From contig SIJG01000069.1 of assembly GCA_023374025.1 (NCBI GenBank), positions 665,342-729,341 of the forward strand: 64,000 bases of DNA. The letters are read 5' to 3'. The notes under the pieces are model-generated. The model saw nothing but the letters and a program-made list of their open reading frames with translations, made no database searches and was not told where the DNA came from. Below, in pieces: positions 22,641-34,905 of the stretch (positions are counted from its first letter, which is position 1; each line of letters opens with the position of its first letter). This stretch comes from Heterodera schachtii (lineage: Eukaryota > Nematoda > Chromadorea > Rhabditida > Heteroderidae). The translations under genes and the position numbers were made by a program.

Positions 22641-23571
22641 AATTTTTAGATATAATTTTATAATTTGAATTTTGTTGTTATTTTTTTTATGTATTTTTGG
22701 ATATTTATATTTAAATAATCGCATGCTGCAATTCCTATTAAATCACAAAAATCCAATGACAGACCGTTAAATGTATGTTCATGTTATTTAGCTTATTAAT
22801 TTTTTAGAATCCAAAATTTTTTAATTTAAATTTATTCTTTACGGTATATAATTTTGTATTATTAGTTTGTTTATTTTAGTCCTTAATCCAATTTTATTAT
22901 TATTCAGGTAGTCATTTTTATATATTTTAATTCTTTTTTAATGATTACAATAAATATGATAAATTAATTAAAGCAATACGATCAGCCTGGATTATTTATA
23001 GTATTACATTTTCTTTAAGGTGTATATTTGCATTTTTTCATTTTTGTGCATTCCTAAATATTTTTTTCAGAAGCCACAAACTAATTTTAAAAATCAAGTT
23101 CGTTTGTTCATCACTTGAGTTCTACGACGAGAATAAATTATATTTTACTTAATTGTCATGGATAAAAAAGATAAAGCAATTTTGCTAATAAATTATTCTT
23201 TTTAATTTACATTTTTATTTTTTCATTTGGTTTTTTATGTTTTATAAATTTGTTTATTCAAATAAAAAAAATGTTATTGAGTAAATATTTTAATTTATTT
23301 TCGATATTTTGTATCTTTAATTCCTGTAATTTGCAACATTGATTTAAAATATTGCAAATTCTTTTTTGATTTTCTTGCTGCGATAACTGTAGACCCGTTT
23401 CGTGTATTGCCAATGTTCTATTTATTTTACATGTATAAATAGTTAGTTTTATATTTGTGATATTCAGAATACATACATATTACTTTTGAATTATAACTAA
23501 TGTCACCAACTTTAAATTATGCCACCTGTTCTTGATTTAAGATTATTATGCTAATATCATAAATCAAAACA

Positions 23572-24010
23572 TGGCTCCCAGATGAAAATTTTCAAAATCC
23601 TCATTTGGTAGCCAAAAAAGTCTCATTTTGGGTCAAAAAGCATCATTTTTACAAAATATTAAAACACGCTTAAAATGATTGTCTATCAGGGACGGTTTCA
23701 TGATTTGGGGTACTCCTACCCCGGGCAATGACCTTTTTTCTTTTTCATTTTTTTTTCTCTTTTCACACCACTTTTTTGCTGCACTTTTTACAAAAATCTT
23801 TTGTGGAATAGGGGGTCTGGCGGTGCCTATAGGCGCCTCCGAGGGAGAAATTGAGAATTTTAACCATGTTTAGCAAAGTTAGAATTTGGCGATTATTTTT
23901 GAGAAAATTTTTCAATTCTTAGGGGTGTATTTTCTGAAATTTTTTTCGGATCATTTCTCAGGAGTGTATTTTCACAATTTTATTGCTTTTGATGCAATAG
24001 AAATAAAAAG
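23572..24010 (+). mobile_element. hAT-type relic(s) with hairpin module and boundary words
   Basis: 23572-23680 (TGGCTCCCAGATGAAAATTT, then AGTCTCATTTTGGGTCAAAA) matches the inverse of 49938-50035, so the same family occurs twice. A second start, CAGGGACGGTTTC, lies at 23687. The hairpin module is at 23819-23841 (CGGTGCCTATAGGCGCC), preceded by TTTTGTGGAATAGGGGG. Boundary words follow at 23917-23933 and 23956-23973. No complete pair of ends was found, so this is probably two or more overlapping relics. The frame at 23679-23873 is not a gene. Confidence 0.55.
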
Positions 24011-24823
24011 TGTTTTAATGGTCTGATGTTGATAAATAACCTTCTATATTAATTTATTTTTTAATAGAAATCTTATATGTTAATATACTAACAATTTATT
24101 TAAGAATTTTTATTTCTATTATATTTTTTATTAAAATTTTTAAAATTCTCTACAGTTGGAAAATTAAATTAGTGGGTTATTTAAAATTGTAACTTATTGC
24201 TGACGAAAATATAGTTAAGAATATTAGTAAATTTATACAATATTTTTATTGTTAAAATTCATGTCTCATGCTAAGAACACGATTTTTTTCCAGGTGTTAA
24301 ACATTAAATTTTCTTTTATAAATATTTTTTTGGTATATTAAATTTTAATATTAATAAAATTTATAAGTTAGTATGTTTGAGATTTGTTTTTCTTTATTGA
24401 TTTTACTGTTTTTAATACCTCTTATTTTAATTCATAATTAATTAATAATAATAATTATTAAAAATATATATCATAATATTGAGTCGATTATTCTCTGAAT
24501 TATTTATCTTTAATTTCCTATAATTTTTTATTGTTAAAATCAGAATCTTGTAAATGTTTTTTAAATTTTGGTCTCATAAAAAGCATTCATAAGGTGAAAT
24601 GGTCTCTATGTTTAAAAAATTTAGTTTTATATTTTATTATTCGGTAACATTAAAAAATTTGAAGAATATTTATATAATCAATTTTCACGAGCAATAGATC
24701 CGGTTTATATTTTCAATCGTTAAAATTTTTTTTCTTATTTATTTAAATTTTTAATTTAATCCACCTATTTTTTGTATGCTTTGTTTTAATTATTAATTTT
24801 TTATATGTATCTATTTTTGTTAA

Positions 24824-24967
24824 AGAAAGAAAATTTTTGGATATAAAATATGTTTTAATTGCTTCCTTCTTTTTTCTTCAACTCAAATTACTCTTGGCAA
24901 GGAGACCATTAATTTTCAATGGACAAGCTTAAATACAATGGGGGATCAACAAAACTACGCAATCTAA
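24824..24967 (+). CDS. Coding-like segment, C-terminal 47 codons, unknown
   Basis: Open from a stop at 24821 to TAA at 24965-24967, with a notably protein-like second half (TQITLGKETINFQWTSLNTM, GDQQNYAI). No start codon or domain. It lies in the spacer of the large inverted repeat and could be a last exon or an element relic. Confidence 0.22.
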   Translation, partial: RKKIFGYKICFNCFLLFSSTQITLGKETINFQWTSLNTMGDQQNYAI

Positions 24968-25515
24968 TTATTTAAGTATTGAATTAAACTAGGAAAACTT
25001 TCATGTATAATTTAGAAAGGATGATTTTTAATTAATTTTCCATTATCGTATAACATTATTGTGTTTTATAATATAGAAAAATTCAACTGATGCTTTGGAA
25101 AAAATATAAGATGAAATAATTTAAGCAGATAAATTGCTTTTAAATCTAATGATTATATTTTTTACTATAAATAATAATATTTTATTTAATTTGTTGAATT
25201 ATTTTAAATAATTTAATTCTTTCATTAACATTGATAAAAAATAATTATTAATTTTATTCAATGTTATCTGATTGAGAAACTAAGAATTATCCTAAGTAAC
25301 AAATCGAGAAAAACGAACAAACTTTTTTTCTAATTCTAGAGCATATTTTAATAGCTTGTAATTTAGTATGGCTAGACTTGGGTTCAAGGGGTAAACCAAA
25401 AATACGTTTATTGTTCTTAAATGGCGTAATTAACAGGTATTATCTTTTTTTAGCGCAAAACTGTCAATTTCTTGGCCAAATCAAAATTTAAAAAAAAAAT
25501 TTTTTTTACAGTTTT

Positions 25516-25716
25516 TCACAAATTTTTGTTGTGATAATGGTGAATTGCATGGAGGAGATGTGAAAAAGGATCCAATTCATTCTTTTTTGAGCTCCCGGCG
25601 CCATTGATACTCCACCAGAGTTTCTGCAAACTGGAACCCTGTTGTGGATTGACCACTGTGGGAACCGAACTTGAGACACCTTTTTGTTGAGTCCGAACGA
25701 CTAACCATTTGGCCAA
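25516..25716 (-). mobile_element. tRNA-derived SINE, minus copy
   Basis: The head begins with an RNA-polymerase-III A box (TGGCCAAGTGGTTAG) and has a B-box-like GTTCGGTTCCC about 35 bases on, as in SINEs derived from a long-arm (Ser/Leu-type) tRNA. A non-tRNA body follows (AACAGGGTTCC, GGTGGAGTATCAATGGCGCC). The frame through it starts MAKWLVVRTQQ only because the A box happens to translate. It is head to head with the next copy. Confidence 0.6.
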
Positions 25717-25866
25717 GTGGTTAGTCGTTAGGACTCAACAAACCCAGGGATGCGTCTCTCGCGAAACCAGTCCTTCGCGGGCCTTCAAATCGCCTCGATG
25801 CGTTGGGTATGAGTTCCATCCTCAGCTACAATTTACACAAAATAATACCTCATTAAAAAAAAATAA
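25709..25866 (+). mobile_element. tRNA-derived SINE, plus copy
   Basis: Same A box and next 25 bases as the minus copy, with a B-box-like CCTTCAAATCGCC near 25782 and a terminal A-rich tail (25852-25866). Beyond the head the two bodies differ, so they are related subfamilies or have diverged. The shared heads form a palindrome at 25685-25741. Confidence 0.55.
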
Positions 25867-26034
25867 AATCAAGGATGAAGGCTTGATTATGAAACAAAGT
25901 GGATTAATTGGACGAGATTAACTTTCCTCAATCATAAATTTTAAAAAATGGTTGACTATAAGTTTTGCGTTTTATAATTCATAGTTTAAAACTAAGAAAA
26001 AAGATTTGTAAATTTTACGCAGCTAAGTCCCAAA

Positions 26035-26945
26035 TTTTGCTACCGAGGAAAATAAAAGAGCTGATCAGGTTAATCAACCATGCAAAATTAAATTAATATT
26101 ATTAATACGTTTGATTAATTAATTAAAATTTTGTCGGTAATTTATACGTTTAGTTGTCTAAGAAAATATAAATTCTTCCCTAAAAATTTAAGCACGAGAA
26201 ACTTTAAAATATACAGCCGAAATAAAAATAAACTCTTCAGAGGGCCAGTATTCATTACATATTTATAAAATAAAATATTCTAATTCAATTTCAATTTATT
26301 TTCAACCAAAAAAGCTACATATTTTGTCGATAGAAACCCCCTGAGCATTCAAAAAGAAAATTCAAAAAAAGCAAATATTCTTAAAAAATTAATATTAAAT
26401 CTTTGTTGAAGTTAATGAATAATATTAATCTCAAGATCTACATTGAAGAAATGGAACTCGTCCTTTTTATTTGCAAATAATAAATCATGATGATTGGATT
26501 AAGAACTGAAATATTAATTTTTTATGTTACTTTTCATTAATTATTCTTAAATAAAAATTTCTAAATACCCAATAAAATTTAAAAAAGAGAAAAATTAGTA
26601 CAATATTTCGTGCATAAAATATTAAAGACCCGAAGACAATTAAGTAAAAAAACAATGAATTAATCTCTAAATTCATATATGTATGATAAACTAAACGCAA
26701 AAATAAAGTTAGAATAAATTGTGATTGCAAAAATTAAATAAAGATTTGTGTGCAAAAAAATTTGAAGCGATTAAAGCAAAAAAATAAAAATAACAAAATA
26801 AGAACAAAGCCTTAAACTTTCTTTCTTAACAATATGTGAACACGGATAAAAAGAAGCAAAAAGTGTCTTTGCTAGAAAATATTTGCTCAATTAGATAAAC
26901 AATATTTGAATTTAAATGGCCTTAAAATCGCAGCAAAAAATGTTA
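26035..26945 (+). repeat. Right arm of the large inverted repeat, with LINE motif
   Basis: Inverted counterpart of 20565-22640 (block pairs given there). At its end the plus strand carries the reverse-transcriptase motif NGLKIAA (26912-26932), which also occurs on the minus strand at 15772-15815. The segment encoding the GVLQG and HGFRK motifs is missing here, so this copy has an internal deletion. Confidence 0.65.
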
Positions 26946-27384
26946 ATATTACATTTAGATAAAAAAAATCCTAATAATTATTTATTTCTGATTTCCAACT
27001 TTTTTCCCTTATGTGGACTTTTTCTTTATTGACAATAAACCATTAGCAAATTATTTTTATCAAATTTTATACATTCAATTGTTACCATGATTAATATTTA
27101 TTCCGCACATTACTCCGCTAAAAATTGATAAAAACAATAAAAAACCATTATTTTCAAGTTAATATGTAAAAACACAAATGTCTTATTATCGATTACTGAG
27201 TCTTTATTAAATTACACAATTAAATGTTTAATATGAGATTTTATCATTTTTAAGATTTTTAAAAAAAAATTAAATTTACAAAATAATGTCTAAAAAATAT
27301 TTTCAAAAATATCTCTAAATTAATGTAAAATAAAAATAAAATAAAAACGGAGAATTATTAACACTAAAAAGAATATATATAGAC

Positions 27385-28218
27385 TAGAGATCGGACCGGT
27401 CGGTTTTTTTTCGGTTTTTTTTCGGTATTTTTCGATTTTCGGTTTCGGTTTTTTAACCGAAAAAAACCGACCGAGAAATTTTTGAGTTTTTTCGGTTTTT
27501 TTCGGTTTCGGTTTTTTTCGGTTTTTTAACCGAAACCGTTCGACCGAAATAATTAAAAAACCGAAACAATCGACCGACTTTTTTGACAAATCAGTTGGCC
27601 ATTTTTTAACAAAATTCATTAAAAATTCTTAAAATTTTCCTCCGGCGGCGCCTATCGGCACCACAAAAATCCCAAAAAAGACACGAAAAAAGGCATTTAA
27701 ATTTTTTTTATTAATGATTTTTAGAGAGCAAAACACGTAAAACTAATTCAAAAAAATCCAAATCCAACATTTTTGGTAACATTCGAAATCTTAATATGTT
27801 TATAGGCCAGCGCCCAAACGGCCGCGCCCAAACGCGTGGGTCCCGAAAAAATGAATTTTGGCGAACAATTTTTGTGAAAATTTTTTGACTGCCTTTTCTA
27901 TCAATTTCCAAACTTTAGTACACCATTCAATAGAGCTTCAATAGCATTACAATTTAGTTCAGAGGTGATCTTTAGCTTTTTCTGTTAATAAAAATGTTTT
28001 ATTACTTTTTTTGGAAAAAATATAAAAATTCAAAAAAAACCGAAACCGAAACGATATACCGAAAATTTTTCTTCGGTTTTTTTCGGTTTGGTTTTTTTTC
28101 GATTTTTTAACCGAAACCGTTTGACCGAGAATTTTTTGAGTTTTTGGTTTTTTTTCGGTTTCGGTTTTTTTCGGTTTTTAACCGAAACCGTTCGACCGAC
28201 CCTCTTGTGCGGTCTCTA
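27385..28218. mobile_element. Complete 834-bp hAT-type element, CGGTTTTTTT family
   Basis: Ends TAGAGATCGGAC on the left and, read inward from the right end, TAGAGACCGCAC, with a perfect 8-bp duplication ATATAGAC (27377-27384 and 28219-28226). Both subterminal zones are dense repeats of CGGTTTTTTTCGGTTTCGG. The hairpin module is at 27642-27663 (minus orientation). No transposase; the frames at 27320-27619 and 27711-27911 only cross repeats or unrecognised filler. Confidence 0.88.
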
Positions 28219-28226
28219 ATATAGAC

Positions 28227-31200
28227 CACTATTAAAAAAAAGTTTATTTTTGTAATTATTTCTTATTAATTTGTTTTTAATTTTTATGTGAAAATATAGC
28301 CTATAAGGTTAGCTTTTTGGAAAAAACCTTTTTATATGAATGTTTATTATAAAATTTAAATCTTTTGAGGAAATAAATTTCAAAATATTTTTTCGCGGTC
28401 ATTTATTAATCTTACTTAAACATTTTAAGACCTATATTTTTATGATTTTTTCCTATTTTAATTTTTTGTGCTTTATGATTTCTGCACTTCAGTAAATTCA
28501 TTCATATGTTTACTAAATTTTATTTTAATTAATTCAGCCTTCAAATGCATTTTTAGTTGCATATTTTTTAATTTTAAAAAGCAATTTAACTTTTTTGAAA
28601 AATTTTCCATAACGTAAATATTTCGTGAGAAATAATTTTTGTTTTAACAAAATTAAATTTTATATTTTTTTCATTTATAATTAAATTTTGAAATGTAAAG
28701 TTTTTATTCAACACATAATAAAACACATTATTTTATCTTATTATTTTAAAATATTTAAATATATTATATATATAGTTCTATTTTATTTTATTAAAACAAA
28801 TTATTTAAATATATATATATTATCTATTTTTCAAAAATGATCAAAGAATCTCTCTCTTCACTTCAAGTAGGCAAATCATTATAAATTTAATACTAATATT
28901 TATCTATATTAATCATTTATTGTTTTAATTGATCTTTCAATAAATTTTCTGTGTTGTTTTCTATGCATTTTTATTTTGTAGTTACTTTTATTATGAAAGT
29001 TTGAATATTTTAATTTTTATTTATTTTAGTGGTTATTTGAAATTTATTAAAAATTTTCGTATTTGAAATTTTAATGTTTAGATTGTCTTATTTATTCTCT
29101 AATGTTTGCAATGTTTTTGTTTTCGTTCGGGTTGGGTTTTATTCTATTTTTTATAATTATTATATTCAAAAAATATAATCTTTTTAGCGAAATTATTTCT
29201 ATTTCAAATTTTATTTTTCGTTTATTTTAATCGATTTTTTAATTTTCAAACATATTAAATAAATCAGTATTTTAACTTTCAGATATTCAAAATATTTAAT
29301 ATAAATTTTTAATTATCTAAAGTGTCTAGGTTTGTCTATTAAGTCTTTATAGAAAAAACAAACATGCAATAGACTCAAAGAATAAATACATATGTGACAA
29401 CATTGGCGGTGATATTTTTTAATGAATTTAATAATATTTTAATAAAATAATTTTGGATGTTAAATCGGAACCATAACCTAGTAAGAATAGACAATTATTT
29501 TTAATTTAGAAATAAAAAGTTGATTTTTTCATAAATCGCAAATTATTTAATTAAAAACTATTTATAAAATTTTTTATTTAACAGAGAAGAATATGTCTGT
29601 GAAATTAAATTGCTGTGATCTTTCATTACACAAATGTGCATACAATCTAAATTTTTAACCCATTATTTTCATTCATGTATTTACTTTTACCATACAGTTT
29701 TATCCTTTTTTCTTAGGAGGACATTTTTTAATAATTATTAATCAATATTATTTAATTGCTTTTTAATCAATAACTGTTTCTTTTTTACTTAATAGCATTT
29801 ATTTATTTTTAGTGGAGTGAATTATTTTAAAAATTAAGTAAGTTATAAAAAACAATCACGGAAAATACAATGCCTGGTAAAAATAATCGCCGAGTTCCTG
29901 TTTAAAATTGCAAAATATTTATTAATATATTCAAATTTTAAAAATAAATATATTTAAAAAAATCATTATTTGTCGAGGTGAATCTGTTCGCGTGCTTCTT
30001 TAGCTTTAAAAATCGCCGTTTCTATAAACTTTTTAGTATCAGTTTTTTATATTTATCTTTTTTTTATTTAGAATAATACTTCAGGATTTCGCATGCAAAA
30101 AATGATTAATTATTTTATCTAGATCAGAAATTATAATGTAATTTAGATAAATACTTTAAAAATATTTCATATGCGTTTATTTTGGATTATGTATGCGGTT
30201 CATTAAATTAAATTAATTGACTGAATTTATCATTTTATTAATATTTAAATTTCTTCAACTGTTCATCATTAATTTGTAATTTTAGTTTACAATAAAATTC
30301 ATGATATTTTTTTCTAATAAAATAAAATTACATTATATTATTAATTTAATGAAAAATTAAATTTTATGTTTTAAATTAGAAATAAATATTAAATTTGTAT
30401 GATTATTGTTAAAAATTTGTTCATATTTATGTCATTTGTGTTCCACAATAATGTAAAAAAAAATTTCTCTGAAAAAGATTTATATTGTATTTAATTTAAA
30501 TTAAATATAACCTTAAAAGCTAATTTCTTATTTCTTTCTCTAAAGGTTCTCATTATGATAAAAAAAATGAATAAACTCTCATTCTTTGAAGGGAGAATGC
30601 TTAATAAATGTCTTAGTAATATTCAATTTATTTTTAAAACACCAAAATTTCATGCGTAAAAATCATAAAAAATCACCTTCTCGAAGGGCTCACAATCAAA
30701 CTAAAATTTTCAATTTAAATAAATAAGCTTATCCATGAATACATTCATAATACAAAAATGAACCAATGAATTAATGATAATATTTTATATTTTAATTTAA
30801 CAGAAAATGAAAATTATTTCATAAAAAATTATAAACAACCCCTATGATTTAATTAGGAAAAAAGTGCGACGAAGCTCAAAAATTATTTTCTTTAAAATAA
30901 TTTCCAAAAATTAAAAAAAATGTTTCTTTTATCCATAAATTCAAAAAACAGAGTTTATATTTTTGTCTTAATTTTTTTTGCTTGTTCATATATTTTTATA
31001 TTCTGGTAGTGATTTCTCTGTTAGAACCAGCAATTTAATGTATCAAGAATGTTAAATGTTACAGCAAATTAATGAAATATTTTTCCATTTGTATTGCCCT
31101 TGGCGGATTTATGAAAAACATAGCAACATAAAATATCGCATCAGAAAATTGAAAATTTTTGCTTATTTAAATAATTATGAGCCTTATATATTAATTAGTA

Positions 31201-31735
31201 ATTTTGAGATGAATCTTAACTTATGATTTTATCTCAATTTTATATAAATGTCAAAAATATTTTTAATGTTTTTAAATTTTTGTATTAAAATATAATATGT
31301 ATAGTGGTACTCTTAAGTTTCGACGATCAGAGACAATTTTCGTCAATCAGAAAGCTGGAAGATTCGACAATGATTGAAATAAATAATTTAATATTCTAGA
31401 AAAATTTTTTTTATAATTCTTCAATGAGTTTTCTTGAATAAAAGTCTTTTTTATCCTATTGTGTTATTATTACTTAATACTCAAAATTTATTCGTTTTTA
31501 TTAATATTAACTTATCATCTAGCCAGATCATGCTTTTCATAACAAGAGAAAGATGGCAATTATTGTTAACAGTTTCGTTCTTTCAAGTTGATATATATTT
31601 TTAAAAATTTTAATATTTAAATATTTAAATGTTTAATTATCAATTATTTATAATGCGTTACTTTTAATTTTATTTTTAATAAAATTTTCTACAATTTGGG
31701 ATTCGTTGCATGAGAAAAAACATATTAACTATTTG
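28227..31735. other. A/T-rich DNA, no gene recognised
   Basis: Low-complexity sequence throughout. A mildly coding-like plus-strand patch at 31305-31370 (FRRSETIFVNQKAGRF) is too short to call. Confidence 0.5.
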
Positions 31736-31852
31736 AATCCTATCGAATTTTCCATGAATATTGGCTTGGACAGATGTGCAGTATTTGATGATGTTGTATT
31801 GTAAAGTTGCGCGAGGATCCCTTATGATATAATGGAAATTTTTTGTGTCCTG
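31736..31852 (+). pseudogene. Possible LINE reverse-transcriptase relic
   Basis: The plus frame NPIEFSMNIGLDRCAVFDDV resembles the conserved pattern I.M.FGLDKCA found downstream of the catalytic site in several non-LTR reverse transcriptases. A stop follows at 31802-31804, then SCARIPYDIMEI. It is short and isolated, so the match is suggestive only. Confidence 0.35.
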
Positions 31853-32511
31853 GTTCCAGAGACTTGCTTATATTATTGCCTAATATTATTGTAAAAATTT
31901 AATTACACATAAATTATTGAATTTGAATTTAATTATCCAATTTTAACATTTAGTTAAAATAATTTTTGTCAGTTTTTTGTGAAACTTTTTCATCATAAAA
32001 TGTCCTGATTTTTTTATAGCTATATTGATTTTATTATAATCAACACAAACCATTAAATAATTAGTCAATTTAAAAAAATTTAATATATAATTTTTTATAT
32101 AAACCAGGCAAAAATAATTCAAAACTTCGTATTTAAGTTCAACGAAAAACGGACAAAGTTGTAAAAGATATCACACAATTGAGCATGATTAGAGAGAAGT
32201 AAAATATTAAAAATAATTTTTCATAGATAAATATAATATAGAAATAGATAAGAATTTTATTTAAGTATTTAAATATTTTCTGAAAATATAATTAAATAAG
32301 TAATGAAGTAAAATTTGGAAACCGTCAGAGATGAAATGAAAAAGAAGAATTGATGAGTACATTTTTTTTGATGACAATTATTTAAATATGATGCAATGAT
32401 AAATGAAAATCATAAAAATCAAAAATTGTAATACCTAAAAGGGTTTGTTTAAAATATTTCAACTAAAGGCCTAACAACATGTAAAAATAAACTGATTGAA
32501 AATTCAAAATA

Positions 32512-32961
32512 AATTTATATATTCTATTAGATTTTTTCAATTTAAAACAAATAATCAATTATTTACATACACATATAAAAGAATCCATATTTTGAAAAAT
32601 TATGGTGTAAACGTAAAATTCGTAAAACCTTGTCTATTCTAACTATCTTCGTAGTTTTTGAGTCAATTTAAAAAGTAAATGGAGTTTTTATGCTCCAGCG
32701 GTGCCGATAGATGCCGTTGAAAAAATTGGCGTATTTTGTGAACAGATTTAGCAAAAAAGGCAAATTTTTGCTATTTTGTGTATATTTTTTACGAAAATTG
32801 GAAGTTTTAGACTCACCGGGTGGATAATTTCTAATTTTGGCATAATCTATTAAAAGGTTTACATTAACACCATAATTTTTCAAAATATGGATTATTTTAT
32901 ATGTGTATGTAAATAGTTGATTTTTGTTTTAAATTGAAAAATCTAATAGAATATATAAATT
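32512..32961. mobile_element. Foldback element with about 105-bp inverted termini
   Basis: 32512-32617 is repeated in inverse at 32857-32961 with only a few mismatches, leaving a loop of about 240 bp. The loop holds a hairpin-module copy at 32696-32719 (AGCGGTGCC, GATA, GATGCCGTTG). No unambiguous target duplication was found. The frame at 32668-32883 is not considered a gene. Confidence 0.7.
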
Positions 32962-33360
32962 CAGATTTTTGTGAGGATTTTGCTGACCATGCCAAAAATG
33001 GATATATTTGCACTAATTTTCACGAATTTTTTCTGGTTGAAATAAAATTTAATCATTCATGAAACGATTTTTTATAACCAAAAATGGTCGTAGAATCCGC
33101 ATATGTTCTTAAGTCGGTTTTATCTTTTCAACAGATCTTGTAGTGCTTCAACTTATTGCATGATTCGGCCCTCAAATAATTCATTTATTAAGTATTAAAA
33201 TTTTTCTTATTTTATTTTTATAATCCTAATTTTGCTCTGTTTACTCACGTTTTCTTTGTCTCTTTATCAATTTTTATTTTCTTGAAATCAGCCTTATTAT
33301 TGCTTGTTCAAATAAAAAAAAATTTCATGAAAAAAAAAAATTGGTACAAAACTTATATAA

Positions 33361-34049
33361 CACCCTAAGTACTTTGAAGTAAAATTTGAAGAAAGAAATT
33401 GCAAATCCTTCGCAAAAGAAAATTTCAAAAATCAAAGTATTTGTTCGTTAAAAAAATTTCATGAAATTTCTTAAAAATAATAAATTTAATTTTACAAATT
33501 TTTAAAGTTTCCTTTTATTTTCTTTAAATATTTTTAATTGAAGTTAAGAATGGTCAAAGCATTATCGCCGAATTTTTGGATCCATCACATAATGTATTGA
33601 ACATGACAAAGTTTGAACATTCCAATAATGGAAATAAAAAAGGGGGAGAAAATTTAAGCTTATCATACAGTAAATTTTAAACTTCAAGAAAAAAAAGAAA
33701 ATTTCAAAACAAAAAATGTTAATAGTTGAAGAATGAGAATTAAAGAACTGAGAAAGAATTTTGAAACAAAACACTAATGCAAATTTTTTCCTTTTTTAAA
33801 TTATAAGAATTCTCTAGGAAAGTCCGAAAAATTTTCAGTCTTTGAACACAAGTATTTTAAAACAAATAATGATTTAAAATATAAAAAAGCTAAACGTTCT
33901 TTTTATGGGAATACTGTATATGCATCTCGTTCACAATTATCGTATCAATGCTTTACGAAGAATCACCCAAGGTTGTTCTTCAACTTACCCTTCCATATTT
34001 TAATTGTGCCAGTTTTTACATTATATAATTGCGCCATTTTTTCATTGGT
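33361..34049 (+). CDS. Putative multi-exon gene of unknown function (partial)
   Basis: Three protein-like segments. 33361-33474: PKYFEVKFEERNCKSFAKEN, then stop. 33549-33669: NGQSIIAEFLDPSHNVLN, ending at TACA|GTAAAT. From 33839, after ATTTTCAG: IFEHKYFKTNNDLKYKKAKR and SFYGNTVYASRSQLSYQCFT. The junction 33669/33839 preserves phase exactly and removes 169 bp. The last segment stays open to TAA at 34047-34049, but beyond about 33975 it runs antisense to the minus-strand gene. The first and third segments share a KYF..N pattern. No start codon or confident domain. Confidence 0.4.
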
Positions 34050-34741
34050 ATAAGTCAATTTTGCTAAAGCTGGGTAATTTTCTTTGAAATTATCAAAACT
34101 GGATCTTTCTTCAATATAACATTTTTGTAGTCCTAAATGAATAGAGAAAATAAATATTTTTTAAAAATATTTTAACATTTCCAATTCTATAATTAAAAAG
34201 GAAAGAATTTATTTTAAATCTTTTTTTTAATTTACCATCATTTTCCAATTTTATTTTCTTTTCAATTAGCCCCATTTGTTCTTTTATTTGCTTTAATAAC
34301 TCCTCATATTTGTGCATATAATCGCTGTTTTTGTGAACGTATTGAAGATGCTGAATTGCTTTGCAGGGGTGGTGGCCTCCTCCGCATTTAATTGGCTTTT
34401 TACACTCAATGCATTCAATTTCATTGTCATTCCTTTTTTTATAGAGGCCAATTTTCCAAATAGCATTTTCCTGCGTTTTAGGTTCTAAATTCATTATTTG
34501 GTAAATTATGATCATTTAATTTATCAAAACCCAAACAGCTCAATCAAAGATGGTTTTAACCTTTCAAACTCTTCATTTTTTGCCTGCGCTCATTTTTGTA
34601 ATCAGAAAAATCTTCCGAATGAAGCAGATATTCATGACCATTTGCTGCTAGAACACCGTCTTCCAATAGACGGGTGTGCGAGAAAATTATGGAATCCATT
34701 TTGCCCAGAATATCTTCGTCAGAATTATCATCATTCGGCAT
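33963..34741 (-). CDS. BED-type zinc-finger protein with C-terminal helix-turn-helix, about 199 aa
   Basis: Three exons: 34741-34561, 34484-34236 and 34132-33963. Introns of 76 bp (AAAG|GTTAAA ... ATTTAG) and 103 bp (GATG|GTAAAT ... CATTTAG) both preserve phase, and joining gives a continuous frame. Exon 1 is acidic (PNDDNSDEDILGKMDS). Exon 2 has the BED pattern: W, then CIEC, then HLQYVH about 20 residues on, within IWKIGLYKKRNDNEIEC and KAIQHLQYVHKNS. Exon 3 ends with YTNEKMAQLYNVKTGTIKIW, a helix-turn-helix-like stretch. BED fingers are DNA-binding and common in hAT transposases and host factors; no transposase core follows. The stop used here (33963-33965) is in frame; alternatively AAGG|GTAAGT at 33988 is a donor to an exon not found. 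Confidence 0.55.
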
Positions 34742-34773
34742 CAAAATTTTTGTCACTATATTTATGGATTTAT

Positions 34774-34780
34774 CTGGAAA
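34774..34780 (-). promoter_or_regulatory. 3' splice acceptor (possible trans-splice site)
   Basis: The minus strand reads TTTCCAG, 32 bases upstream of the ATG at 34741, with no obvious upstream exon of the same gene. The upstream gene's stop (34906) and an AATAAA (34892-34897) lie within about 130 bp. That arrangement is typical of spliced-leader addition inside nematode operons. Confidence 0.35.
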
Positions 34781-34905
34781 TTTTTTGGTCGAAATAAGGC
34801 ATTGTCATGTGGCCAAAATATTCAAGGAAAAAAGAAGGACCAAAAAATAATCCGAATTTCACTTTTTAAAATTTTTCGCTTTTAGACTATTTTTATTAAA
34901 ATATG

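Noticed and set aside
25516..25921. Twin frames both starting MAKWLVVRTQQ
   Set aside because: The shared peptide is the translation of the SINE A-box region, not a conserved protein.
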